Source: Dillenia suffruticosa (lineage: Eukaryota > Streptophyta > Magnoliopsida > Dilleniales > Dilleniaceae). Taken from it: a stretch of 64,000 bases of DNA. The stretch lies in assembly GCA_033439265.1 (NCBI GenBank), contig JAVTVX010000004.1, positions 18,737,701 to 18,801,700 on the forward strand, in the 5' to 3' direction. This document shows, in pieces, positions 32,216 through 43,348 of the stretch. The stretch's first letter is position 1. Each line of letters starts with the position of its first letter. Made by a program: the position numbers and the translations under genes. The notes beneath the pieces were generated by a model. The model searched no databases. It was given only the letters and a program-made list of their open reading frames with translations, and was not told the DNA's origin.

Positions 32216-33670
32216 TTAACACAGGATTAAAAGAAGCAGCATCATAAATACATTGAAAGGCTTATGAGCAAGAGCAGATGATGCCCTAACTGATTTTGTC
32301 ACACCTTCATCAATGCTTGATAAATGCTCCACTTCTCTTCCGGACTCGGGTCGGGGCGTCTCGCAGTATCCAATGCCAGAATCATAAGGTAAATCCGAAC
32401 CATCTTCAAAACCATTTTCCAAATTGAAGCAAAGTCCTGAATTGTTGTAAAGCCTCAATTTCCTTCTCATTCTCCATACCATCTCTCTCCCAAATGGAAC
32501 CGGACCGGTTAACCGATTGTCGTTTAATCTAAGCTCGCTTAGACTCTTTAATCCACCCAATGTGCCCGGGATTGAGCCATTTAGTTGGTTTTGATCAAGA
32601 TGAAGTATTCGAAGACTTGATAACTGGCCTAGTGACTTAGGAATCGGACCGTATAAATTCATGTTGGACAGGACTAGTATCATTAATTCATTCATGCCTT
32701 CAAATCCATCAGTTGGAATTGTAGTAGATAGCATTGGATTCCCTTGGAGAATTAAAGCTTGTAGAGAATTTAAGGATTTTATGGTTGCTGGAAATGGACC
32801 CGACAGATGATTGAAGCTAAAATCGAGAAGAACCACATTTTTTAAACCGTCAATTGTATCGGGTATTGGACCGGACAGACGGTTCCGGCTAAAATCGATT
32901 TTTAAAAGGTCATGGCAGCTTCCGAGGCTAGGTGGGATAGAACCAATCAGAAGATTTTGGCTTAGGTCCAGAATGTTAAGAACCCGAAAACTAAGACGGG
33001 GTATTGACCCGGAGAGTCTATTATTGCTCAAGTCTAATGACCTCAGATTGGTGATCCGGTTCAATGAAACCGGTATTGAACCATTGATATTGTTTTTGTG
33101 GAGATCAAGGACTTTTAAATGGGTGAGATTCCCCAGCTCGATAGGGATGGGACCCACATGCCCGTTCTCTCTTAGGACCAGAGTCTGTAGAGTGGGGCCC
33201 AAGTGACCCAAAAATGATGGAATGGGCTGAGGGTTGTTGGTGAAGCATTGGTAGAAGAAGAGAGTCCTAATATGCGGGAGCTTAGTGAGCGAGGGCGACA
33301 AGAATGACCTCGTTTGGTCGCAGGTGGGGAAGGCAGTGTCATCAGAGAGTGCACCAAACGAGAGTGCCACTACATGGTAGACATTGTCCTTGTCAGGCAT
33401 GCACTCGATCCCATGCCATCGACCGCGACACACGTCAGGGATCTGAGTGGCCCAGTCGTTCCCAGTGGCTCGCATTATGTCGTAGACCGCCCCTTGCTCG
33501 TGTTGATCGGTCCTTACTCCTCCATTGTTCATGATGAACCCTGGTTGTGGCGCATCAATTAGGGTGGAGGGTGAACCCCCATCGGGCATTAGGACGGTGT
33601 ATGGCATGGCTGCGTGGAGAGTGAGGAGAATTAGTAATGAAAATGCTTGTAGAGAGAAAAAGAGGCCCAT
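32216..33670 (-). CDS. TMM: TOO MANY MOUTHS, LRR receptor-like protein for stomatal patterning
   Basis: TMM is a kinase-less plasma-membrane LRR protein that pairs with ERECTA-family kinases to sense EPF/EPFL peptides and space stomata. This intronless frame encodes 484 residues (Arabidopsis TMM 496). The start at 33,670 (MGLFFSLQAFSLLILLTL) gives a clean signal peptide; the longer upstream open frame is CT-repeat leader and was rejected. Recognisable TMM blocks follow: YDIMRATGNDWA, IPDVCRGRWHGIECMPD, VVALSFGALSDDTAFPTCD, then about ten LRRs (for example LKVLDLHKNNINGSIP), the cap VWRMRRKLRLYNNSGLC and a hydrophobic C-terminal tail (FNVFMMLLLLILC). No disabling change is visible. Upstream, on the opposite strand, is the TOPLESS-family wreck. 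Confidence 0.97.
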   Translation of the reverse strand: MGLFFSLQAFSLLILLTLHAAMPYTVLMPDGGSPSTLIDAPQPGFIMNNGGVRTDQHEQGAVYDIMRATGNDWATQIPDVCRGRWHGIECMPDKDNVYHVVALSFGALSDDTAFPTCDQTRSFLSPSLTKLPHIRTLFFYQCFTNNPQPIPSFLGHLGPTLQTLVLRENGHVGPIPIELGNLTHLKVLDLHKNNINGSIPVSLNRITNLRSLDLSNNRLSGSIPRLSFRVLNILDLSQNLLIGSIPPSLGSCHDLLKIDFSRNRLSGPIPDTIDGLKNVVLLDFSFNHLSGPFPATIKSLNSLQALILQGNPMLSTTIPTDGFEGMNELMILVLSNMNLYGPIPKSLGQLSSLRILHLDQNQLNGSIPGTLGGLKSLSELRLNDNRLTGPVPFGREMVWRMRRKLRLYNNSGLCFNLENGFEDGSDLPYDSGIGYCETPRPESGREVEHLSSIDEGVTKSVRASSALAHKPFNVFMMLLLLILC

Positions 33671-34060
33671 TTTGAGAGAGAAAGAGAGAGAAATAGAGAG
33701 AGAGAGAGAGGGAGAGAGAGAGAGAGAGAGAGGGAGGGAGGGAGGGACGGAGTTGAGTTGGTAGTGAGAGATTTGATGTTTATAAGAAAGGGGGAGGGAG
33801 TAGAGTTTGGTGCATGGATTGAAGTGGCTAATAAAAAGTTCACGAGAATGGGTAGGAGGTGACATAAATGTTTGGAAAATCCCTACAGCATTTACTTGGG
33901 TCACGGGAAGTCTCCACACGTTCCCTTCGTGTGTCCCCTAATTTCGTGGGTATCTATCTGTCTACACCGACCCTACCCTTAACATGTCTCAACAGCTACA
34001 CTAGACCCTACCCTTAACTTGTCTCAACCTAGTAAATTCTAGACACGTGGTCCATTTTTA
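33671..34060 (-). promoter_or_regulatory. TMM upstream region with CT-rich leader and G-box
   Basis: On the sense (minus) strand the 80 bases before the ATG are almost pure CT/CCT repeats, probably 5' UTR. A CACGTG G-box lies at 34,044-34,049, about 375 bp upstream, with a CCAAT-type ATTGG just beyond on the plus strand. These are sequence matches only; no function is shown. Confidence 0.45.
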
Positions 34061-34527
34061 TTGGTCAATGATTGTGAATGTGATGCTGCTCCACATTCAG
34101 GTTGATTGCTTTCTGTCTACTGCGACTGTATTGGCCTGTTACGCTCTCGCGTTTCCATCTTTCCGCTTCAAGGGAGACAAAAACAGGAAAGAGAAAAAGC
34201 GGAAGTAGAGAGAGAAAGAGAAAGAGAGTAATTCGTCTTCGTCAAAATCTTCTCCAATCTGTACATTTTCTCTCTATTAGTCAATTGAGTGATTCTTGTT
34301 TCTGTGAATGTATTTTTTTTTTAATTTTGTTATAATTGTTTTAGTCTTTGTATTTTACAAAATGAGGTATTATATGTATTTGGAAATTCCCATTTCAAGA
34401 ACCCTAATTTATGTTCTGCCTTTTTTTTTTGGTAGTGTTGCAGATTTTCTTGTGCTTTAATAGGAAGAAAATGACGACGTCGCCTTGTAGAGATCTTGTT
34501 TTATGATATTTCAGTACTTGAAAGAAG

Positions 34528-35176
34528 CGAATTGCAATGCAACACCTCACAAGTAAGGGATTGTGGTTTTCTGGGTGATTGTCACAAGTAAGGGATTTTT
34601 GTTTCTTGTGTTCTTGCTGAGAATATGCCCACAAAGTAAAAATTTTAAATTTTAAAATGTGGGAAGTTATCCCATTATCTCTACAACTCCCCACAATTCC
34701 CGATGATTGCCTCTCACGTAAGGAACGCTAAACGTATTAGGGATTAACTTCTCTTATGTGTGTGTGTGAGAGTGTTAGTGCAAATTGTGTATTATGAAGA
34801 GGTTGAGAGAAAAATATATTCTCTAGAGTGAGAATAACAGAGGATTTCGAGAAAATTTCAAGCAAGAATTTTTTTTGTCATCTTGGATCATCGGATTTAG
34901 ACTTGTGGCGTTATGATATCACGTGATAACTCGATTTGCGTAGTTATCATCCGATTGCGAGATTGTTGGAGAAAGATTTCATGGTTCCCAAATTTTCTGC
35001 ACTTATTCACTAAAGTACACCCAAAAATTCGATCTTTTTAATTTTCCGAAAATTATCATGCTTCCATTAGTGTGAAATAAATCAAACAGAAACACTTCAC
35101 AAGTAAGGGATTGTGGTTTTCTTGGGTGATTATCACAAGTAAGGGATTTTTTCCTTGTGTTCTTGTTGAGAATTTG
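34528..35176 (+). repeat. Direct repeat pair flanking 450 bp
   Basis: The copies at about 34,540-34,626 and 35,095-35,176 share CACAAGTAAGGGATTGTGGT, TGTGTTCTTG and GAGAAT..TG. Each copy contains CACAAGTAAGGGATT twice. The second copy ends about 15 bp before the first TOPLESS-like exon, so the pair could be duplicated intron or leader of that wreck. Confidence 0.75.
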
Positions 35177-35189
35177 TTCTTTCAACTTA

Positions 35190-38100
35190 AGGTTGCGCAG
35201 AGAATCGGGGTTTTATTTCAACATAAGGTACTTTGAAGATGCTGTGACCAATGGTGATTTGGACGAGGTTGATAACTACTTGTCTGGGTTTACAAATGTG
35301 GAAGATAATCGGTAGTCAACCAAGATATTCTTTGAGATTCGGAAGCAGAAGTACCTTGAAGCTCTTGAGAAGTCAGTGATTTTCTTTTGTAATGTTTTTA
35401 CTAGTTTGGTTTTATAACTCATCTATTTTGGGTGTTTGATTATCTTCTTTCATTTAGTTCCTTGTCCTCCGCATGTCTCTGTCTTTAATTTGAATGGGAA
35501 CGAGTGCATTAGGATCCTGTCCAAACGCATTATCCGGATTGTTTTCTGGGTATTCAAGCATTTTGGTAATTGGGTAGACATAGAGTTGAGGACAGAAATA
35601 ATTTTCAGATATAAAATTTTCCTCATGGCCATAAGTAGCACCAGGCCAGCACCAAGGAGGCCGGTCCAATATCTAACCTTGAGGAATAGTATTATTTGTA
35701 CCTGAAAGTAGTCATGTTTCAAATGACCTCTGGCTTAGCTTTTAGGGAATGATAATCTCTTCGAAGCAATTTTCAAAATTGTTATGGGGAGGTTGAGTCC
35801 ACGGGCAGGGTTTGCCCACGGTGTTTGCCTACAGTGAATGGTTTGTAGTATTGGACAAATGTATTTTTCTTCTTTCTCCATGTCTCTTGTTTCTTTTTTA
35901 TTGGAAGATTATATTTATGGATATGGTTTGCAAGTATCAGGTTTTAAGAAATTGCGTCATGTACTGTAGTTGGAAATGTTGAAATATTGCATAAAGTAAG
36001 AGTTTTCTTTTTATTATGTTTAGGATTTTCTTTAACTTTTGGGGTTTGGCCGGCCGGGGGGTGGCATCTACATTAAACATAAAAAGAGTCAATAATATGT
36101 GGCTTTACAAACCAAAAGATATGTCTCGTCGATGAAGGTAGCTGACAAAAATGGTTAACATCCAAAAACTAAGGGCATGAGTTTACATTATTGTTCCACT
36201 GAATTGCAGAGTTATCTAGAGATCTATTTCCTTTGCTCTACTCTGTTTTTGCCCTTGATTATTAGTCTCCCAGAGTAGCTACTTTCAAACAAGGATTATG
36301 GTGCTTAGAGAATGGTTGTCTATTGGGAATGAAATTAAACAAGTTTCACTGTCACCTTTGATTTTGTTCTCATGAGCAAGTGAAGTAACTCTCTCTCTCT
36401 CTCTCCCCCCCAAAAAAACAAACCATCATGAAGACTGCATGTTTCAGCGGCGAATTGATATTTTACATTTTTCCCCTAAAAGGTCTGAATCAGTTTCCTT
36501 GGTGAAACTTATAAGACTTTACCTCCAACTGTTGATATAGAATTTCCTGGAGTTGCCTCGTTCTTATGGACATTTAGTATTGGATGTGGGGTTTCCCTTT
36601 CTCTTTCCCTTTTCCCTTTTTTTTTGGGGGGGAGTGGCGGGGGTAGTCCTGTCAAGTTAATCGGGGTGGTGAATCTACAATAGGCCTGAAAAGTGGACGC
36701 CCAAAAGTAGTTTTATGGCCAGGGGTGTGACTTGGTTTTTCAGCTGTAATCAGCTAATGTAATTGTTCTTCATTCCTCTTCCAAATTATTGAAATGGCAG
36801 CAAAAATTAATTTTTCCTGATGATCAGTGAATTGTACCATTAAATATAAGGCATTTGTGCTTTCAAACATTGGAAAAACTAGAGTTGGCAAAATTCAAGG
36901 ACCTAGAGACAGCAGAAACCTCAAAGCATGTATTGGAGTCTCAATATGCTTAGGTTGCTTAAAGTCTGAGCCTTCCCAGATCTCTATGTGCTGGTTTTAT
37001 TAACTCACTCTCTAGTGAGTTGTTTATGGCTTGGCTTAAAGTTTCTGAATGAAGATTGCTTTGGTGTTGTATCGAAGTTGTTTCATGAAGAGTTGTTTCT
37101 GTTTGTGCAAGAGTTAGGCTGCTCATGTCTTACACTTTGGGAACTCCCTGTAGGCTGGTATGATATGAATTGGAACGTTCTTTTTTATTTAAAAACTCTG
37201 TTCAATCTTCTTGTACTGTAACGGTATTTCCATCATATTTGGTATGATAAATTATAGAAGTATAAATATAGGGCATACTATTTGTGTGTATAGAGTTGCA
37301 TTTCTGACTTCCAAATATTTGTGAGGTATTTTTGACATGGTCTAATATATAATATACATTACTCAGCTTATTTTTGTTTGGCATATTCTATTTTAGCTCC
37401 GGGTAGATATGACCTCCTAAGAACTTATGTTTAATGCCAAATTCTATTGCTAGAATGTCCCCTTTATAGCAATTTATGGATATATTTTATGACTCCTTGA
37501 AAAACCCCATCTTCCCCTGTAAATTTTGTGTCCTTGTTGAGAAATGCCGAGGGTAGAAGAGGAAGAAACTCTTCCGAACAGCACCTTAGTGTATATAGGT
37601 CGCATACCTGGATAGAGACCTAAATTTCCATCTCCTTCAATTTCCATTGTTTGGTGGTGAACTTTTGGATACACTTTCATGATTCAAAAGTAGGTGGTAA
37701 AGTTTTGAAATGCATTAACTGAAAGTATAGCTCTAGTTTCTGGAACATGGTCAAGGCTCTGTGGCAACATATGTATTTGCTAGTTACATTACAGGTATAT
37801 ATTCCCCAGATATTAAAATTGCTTGATGACAGTGGATGGCAAATCCATCGCTGATGCTATTTGTTCATGTGATGGCAAATCCATCTGTGCAAGCTTTTAT
37901 GATGAAGTGTGAATACTTTTACTGCCGAGTCTCTAAAATGTTGCATCAGCCCTACTGCCTATCTGCCATCCTTTCCAAGGTATGCTGACTCGATGTGGAG
38001 AAAGTGACCAAGTCTCCCTGCCTGCCCTTTATATTCTTAATGAATGTGACAATATTCTTAGTGACAATATCTTTCTGCTTCTAGTTCACGGGCATATCCA

Positions 38101-38234
38101 TTTGCTATCGTGGCCCATCCATCTGAACCATGTCATTTGGCTTTGGAACTCACTGATGGTGGAGTGTACATTCTTGAACCCCTGGAATCTGAAGGAAAAT
38201 GGAGTACAGCACCTCCTCTTGAAAATGCAGTTTG
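35190..38234 (+). pseudogene. TOPLESS/TOPLESS-related corepressor pseudogene
   Basis: TOPLESS proteins are about 1,130-residue nuclear corepressors with an N-terminal LisH/CTLH domain and C-terminal WD40 repeats. Three parts survive. 35,190-35,372 reads ESGFYFNIRYFEDAVTNGDL, then EVDNYLSGFTNVEDNR, a TAG, then STKIFFEIRKQKYLEALEK, which is exon 2 of TOPLESS genes. About 37,855-37,980 reads CSCDGKSICASF and, in another frame, ISPTAYLPSFP. 38,083-38,234 reads AYPFAIVAHPSEP then LALELTDGGVYILEPLESEG and KWSTAPPLENAV before a stop, the normal C-terminus. The first exon and nearly all WD40 exons are missing and at least one stop and one frame change occur. In Arabidopsis the TOPLESS-related gene TPR4 (At3g15880) sits beside the kinase At3g15890, so this is probably its decayed counterpart. 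Confidence 0.85.
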
Positions 38235-38698
38235 AACTCAATATCTGTGCAGCTACTATACTCCAGAGAAGGTAATGCTCATTTCCCTGACTCAGACTAA
38301 GGACTTCTTGCACATCTCATACCTGTGCACCCTATTTTTAAGGGGATTGCACATTTTAGGCATTTTTTTGTAGGATACAAATATTGTATCTGAATTCTAT
38401 GAATAAGGACTAAGGACTTCTTGCACCATAATTCTATGAATTTGATCTATATAACTTGCAAGTAGGATGAACACTTGGTCATCTCACATTTTCCATTCTT
38501 CAAATATTGTATCTGACTCATCAAGAGGGTCCTTTATAATGTGACCCAAGAGATTTCTTGAGTTTAAGGATCTCTTAATATGAGTAGTCCATTGGAAATA
38601 ATTTGAAGAGGTAAGAAGAATGGAAGATAATGATTGTAAAAAAGAATTCATTTGAAAAGAAGTATCTCTTAACCTCGAAGAGGAAGGATTCGAAATTT

Positions 38699-39345
38699 AC
38701 TCTGATACCATATTAAAAAATTTTAATCTCGGTATTAGACTCATCGTGTGTTTCTAGACATATAATCTAGAACCAATTTTACGTAGGAGAATTATATCAA
38801 GATAAAATTAAGAATACAATGTGAAGAACACGAAAAAGAAGAAGAAAAAATGGAGAAAATAATTTTCTTTGTATTGATTACTAAAGAACATTACAAGAGA
38901 AAAGAGAAAGTTAATTGTAAGAGAGAAGATTGTCTCTAGTTGCTTGATTACAAAGTGTGGAGAGAGGTCCTATTTATATAAGAAACTAGCTATTAGAGAA
39001 AAAGAAAAAAATTACAATAAAATTGGTAAAGAGGAAAATAAAGTCAATTTCTAAATTTATAATGATTGAATAAATCAATCATTAACTAAATCAACCAAAT
39101 ATATAATGGTCGAGTAAATCAATCTTACTAATTGATTAAATCTATCAAATATATATATAATTGACAAATTAATTGTAATGATTAGTTCAATCATAATAAT
39201 TGATTAAATCAATTATTATGGTTGAATAGTTGATAATTGATTAGGTCAATTATAATAATTGATTAGGTCAATTATAATAATTGATTAAATTAATCATAAT
39301 AATTTATTTAATCAATCAATATTCTCATTTGAATTTATTTTAACA
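38699..39345 (-). mobile_element. LTR retrotransposon fossil: one LTR with primer-binding site
   Basis: On the minus strand an LTR-like block (39,345 to 38,711, 635 bp) begins TGTTAAAATAAATTC and ends with the imperfect counterpart. It is followed directly by TGGTATCAGAGT (38,710-38,699), which matches the primer site for initiator-Met tRNA. The left side soon loses similarity to any element and no partner LTR was found, so the copy is truncated. The family (probably Copia) and age are uncertain. Confidence 0.55.
39090..39325. repeat. Degenerate palindromic repeat AATTGATTAAATCAATTATAAT
   Basis: About eight imperfect units of ATTGATTAAATCAAT (itself a palindrome) separated by ATAATA-type spacers, inside the LTR fossil. 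Confidence 0.75.
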
Positions 39346-39493
39346 GTGTACTAATAGGAACTAGGCCAATAATACAGTTGACGAGTCACTTAATACTAAA
39401 CAAAAGCTAAACTAAGATCCTTTTAGCACATAATTTGGTAAGATTCATGTACAATATTGGTGTCACATGGAGGAGGAGCAGAACCGGTGGAGT

Positions 39494-40374
39494 CTTGGAC
39501 GAGCTGTCTTACGCTTCTTGAAGGAACAATGTGCCTCCGAGTTAGAGCGCATCATATCACGTGGTATCACCTAAGTATAGTTATTGACGCCACCAAGAGC
39601 ACGAGGGCTGCTTCACTGAATGCTGTTCCAAAAGTTCAAGCCTCAGATGATGTGGATCACGGGCAACTATTGGATGAACTTCCATGAAATCAGTCATATT
39701 GTTTCTAGCATTTATAGTTGTTCATCACTATCTGGGTTTTCCCAAGTCTTGGGTCCTCCAGGTCAAAAAAATACATAGTGGGATAGGTCTAATGGTAAGT
39801 ATTTTGTTATTACGTCAAATTCATGTTTAATAAATTAACCTTCTATTGATAACTAGGACAGGAAAACATGTACCAAATTAAAAGAGCTCCACTAAAATGG
39901 CAACATCGAGGGAGCTCTAAATTTAATATTATTTCTCATTTGTTTATGATGGTATTTTCTTTCTTTTTTTTTTTGTGCAAACGGATTTTTTTTTATCACC
40001 AATCGATATTCGGATCTAAACTGGTTCATTGTTTATGACGGTATTTGTGTACTAAATGCAGGGAAAAGGCAGGAAGCTTTCACGAACATTTTCCTACTGC
40101 ACAATTTCAAGCCTGGCTGCCACTCAATGTCCTTGACTTCACGGAGGAAGTCTTGACAAGCGCTTTATATTTGGACTCAGGGTTTTCTCCAAGGGAGTTC
40201 ATCACTTGTTACCCTGACTCAAACCTGTCCGTAGCTATTGACAAAGCTGTCACTAGACACGTCCATCGAGTTTGGGTCGTGGACCATTTAGGTTGGCTTG
40301 TTCGTTTAGTTTCCTTAACAGACATGATTCCAGTGATAAGGGCCAGTCTACTTTCAGAGTCACAAGGAAAATGA
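39494..40374 (+). pseudogene. PV42-type CBS-domain protein pseudogene (SnRK1 gamma-like)
   Basis: PV42a/b of Arabidopsis are about 350-residue CBS-domain proteins related to SnRK1 gamma subunits. Part one (39,494-39,684) gives AVLRFLKEQCASELERIISR in one frame and TKSTRAASLNAVPKVQASDD in another, then a stop. After an intron-like gap with a CAG at 40,059-40,061, part two (40,062-40,374) gives FQAWLPLNVLDFTEEV, then DKAVTRHVHRVWVVDHLGWL and VRLVSLTDMIPVIRASLLSE before a stop, the last CBS motif and the natural C-terminus. The first half of the protein is absent and a frame change and a deletion separate the rest, so the gene is dead. In Arabidopsis PV42b (At1g80090) adjoins TMM (At1g80080), which supports the identity. 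Confidence 0.8.
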
Positions 40375-41879
40375 CAAGCATCGCGCTGCGCTGTGTGTAT
40401 GCATAGGTGGGTGTGTTCTGACAAACCTTTTCTTGTATGCTGCTTAATTGCGAGCTATCAATTATGTTAGGTGGGAATATATTTTGCTCATGTGACTTGT
40501 TTTTCGATAATTTGCGGGTGACAATTACTTCAGCAGCACTAATTTGTATGTAATATTAGGTTAGGTTTGAATCTTGGTACCGGTACTAGAAGTTTCATGG
40601 TATCCATATGCAATTGTGTACTAGAAGTCTCTTTTGGAGCTCAATTGCTATATACGCTCTCTTTCGTACATTCACAATATATGCACACAAATCATGAAAA
40701 TTGGATATAGTCTTATATAAGAAACACATGCCAAAGTCCTCGTAGGACACTCGTGGTAAAAAACTTTTATTCAAGTATTTTTCTTGAAACATAGTGTTCA
40801 AACTTTCAAGGGTATTTATATTTCCACTATTTTCCCCATCTCTATGCAACAAAAAACACCCAAAACATTGGGAGAAACGAAGTGTTTCATAGATTCACTA
40901 CCCAATGGTCATTTACTGGGATTCAAAGCTCTAGATTTATAGAAGTCACCGAGATCCCAGGTCTAGTAGACATCAAAGGTTCAAATTTCATTACTAAAGA
41001 AATACCGGGCTCCATCCAACGACATTGTGGTGCCCTAATTCTATAATGCGTATTGATGATGAGAGCAACCATGACCAAAAATTTCAGGCCTTTCAATGTG
41101 CGGTGTCCCCCAAATAATTTATTTCTCTCTCCTTTTTATCTCTCCGTTTGGACGGTAGACTGACATTGGGTGGTTGAGATTGAGTTGTCTTGGATTGTCT
41201 AGCAAAACATCCTACAACTTAGAGGCTTTGGGTTGCGTCTTTCCTTTGTACCTGCAATTGCTTGCTTATTTTTGTCAATATGCTTGTTCTATAAATTAGA
41301 TATGCTTCGGGGATTATGTCCATTTTTTTTTTGGTTAAAGAAAGCCCGTAAAATTTGGTAAGCTGAATTTAGGAATGGACTTTCTTTAACACTTATTTCT
41401 CTATTCTTAAGATTCGAATTTGAGATTTTAGTTAAAAAAGTTTAGTATCTTATCATTGGATCCAAAGATCGTTGATAGGATTTGAGTGATTTTTCTTGGG
41501 AAGAAAAAAAAAATGAACAACGACAAAAGAAGAGGGATTAAATCTTGAAGAAAAGCTTTTGAATTGAGATTAGCAAAGCTGATTCATAAGTGAGTTATAG
41601 AATTGAAAATCAAAGTTGCATGATATGATGTTAGAAAAGAAAAATCGGAACTTTTGGTGTAGAAAGCGCATGGGAAGTTTCTCTTTAGTCTTTACTCTTA
41701 AGTTTTTTCATGGTAGGGTAAGAAATTGGATCGCAGTTCCTCTTTGCTTCAAAGTTGTACCAAAATATAAGCAACCCCTTTGGAGAATAACTTGTACAAA
41801 AATGATATGCCCAGTGATAGAATAGCTTGCCTACTTAAGAAAAAGAAAAAAAGGGTGGTGATGGTAGTGTGGGATATAT
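40375..41879. other. Intergenic, no gene seen
   Basis: Spacer after the PV42-like wreck. Short open frames (for example 40,595-40,852 on the minus strand and 41,616-41,825) match nothing I know. Confidence 0.45.
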
Positions 41880-41975
41880 GCCAGGATAGTTTGATATAAG
41901 TCCTAGTGGTACAAATCTCCCTCCTCCAATCTGGTGATCCCAAATTCAAGTCCGTGTACAGAAAAAAAAATAGTT
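41880..41975 (+). mobile_element. SINE-like fragment
   Basis: AAGTCCTAGTGGTACAAATC .. CAATCTGGTGATCCCAAATTC .. then an A run, similar to 43,858-43,935. The arrangement looks tRNA-derived but is degraded. Confidence 0.35.
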
Positions 41976-42286
41976 TGATATAAATAAAGCAAAATGTTTA
42001 TTATATATATAATCAAGTAAAAGAATTTGCAACTTATAATTGATGTGCATTAAAGTTGAGCATGAATTTGCAGTTGAAGGAAGATGGATAAGGTCGACTT
42101 AAAAGGATATGTATAGATTTTTCTTCCAAGTTGGAGTTAAATGAAGTTGTTATTAGTTGTTGGTTTTGTGTATGTCCTTGAATCCGCATCTCCAACAACC
42201 ATAAATGTTCACCAAATTTAGAACAAAGGAAAACTAATGGAGTTGGGATATAAGTAGTTTGGATATTTGGCTTTGAATCTTATCGA

Positions 42287-42371
42287 TATCATATTAAAAA
42301 TAAAAAATAATATTATAATATAAAACCATAATGATTCATTATTATTTTTTATCTAAAATATGATATCAGAG
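42287..42371. repeat. Inverted repeat with about 27-bp arms
   Basis: GATATCATATTAAAAATAAA at the left pairs with its imperfect complement near TTTTTATCTAAAATATGATATC at the right across an AT-rich loop. The outer words resemble the TGATATCAGAG type of primer site facing both ways. Confidence 0.6.
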
Positions 42372-42404
42372 TTAATCATAATAATTTACTAAATACAGTC
42401 ATGC

Positions 42405-42406
<2 letters not shown>

Positions 42407-42454
<48 letters not shown>
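42407..42454. repeat. (AT)n microsatellite
   Basis: Forty-eight bases of pure AT alternation. Confidence 0.95.
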
Positions 42455-42457
<3 letters not shown>

Positions 42458-43248
42458 AACGATACATGATTTTTATAAATCAATATCTAATATGGTAATA
42501 AATGGTAGTATATATGTTAATATACATGGACATATAGATTAATAAAACTTCACATATGTGAAACAATAATTAATATTATAATAAATGGTGGCACATAAGA
42601 ATAAGAATATGTAATCTTAGATTGTGAGAAAATAAGAATAAGCTTAACAGTGTTGTAAAGGATATGATGCCACACTCAAGATGGCAATCAATCTCAATAT
42701 ATTTGACGTGATCATAGAAAATATCATTATGTACAATTTACATAGTATTTCAATTGTCATAATAGAGAGAAATGATGGATGAGGAGGTAATACTGAGATC
42801 TTGGCGGAGCCATCGTAACCAGGGAGGTCAGAGGTAACGTTAGCAAAAGCCAATATACTGCTTTTATATTATTAGAATGAGAGATAACCATTTGCTTCTT
42901 GTTATGCCAAAAAACGAAAGACGTATCAAGAATAAAACAATAATTAATAGTGCAAGAACGATCGGTTAAATCTCTAATCGGCTCAATTAGTATCAGAATA
43001 TGTTTGTAGTTCTAACGGAGACGAAAAGTGTATGCCATAAATTAAAGTACCTGTGATGTAATTAAGGAATATTATAGAGAACAGTCAAAAATGTGCAATG
43101 ATCAGTTATTGCTTCACATATGCTTACATATGTGAATATGTATTTGTTAACATTATCAATTAAAATACGGACTCATCTCAAAAAATATTAATCAAATTTC
43201 GATCGATGCGTACCGTCCGATATTGATATTATAATGCTGCTGTTGCTT

Positions 43249-43348
43249 TTCTTCTTCTTCTTCTTCTTCTTCTTCTTCTTCTTCTTCTTCTTCTTCTTCT
43301 TCTTCTTCTTCTTCTTCTTCTTCTTCTTCTTCTTCTTCTTCTTCTTCC
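43249..43348. repeat. (CTT)n microsatellite, about 33 units
   Basis: Uninterrupted CTT trinucleotide for about 100 bases. The lysine-rich minus-strand open frame over it is an artefact. Confidence 0.97.

Noticed and set aside
32811-33562. Plus-strand open frames over TMM
   Set aside because: They are antisense shadows of the LRR coding sequence.
33671-33919. Longer N-terminus for TMM starting at 33,919
   Set aside because: The extra 83 residues include a CT-repeat translation (SLPLSLSLSPSLSLS). The ATG at 33,670 begins a proper signal peptide and matches the family start.
35436-35722. Overlapping open frames on both strands between TOPLESS remnants
   Set aside because: No similarity to TOPLESS or other families; length is within chance for this composition.
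41616-41825. 69-codon open frame between the PV42 wreck and ROD1
   Set aside because: No recognisable motif, no splice partners, ordinary length by chance.
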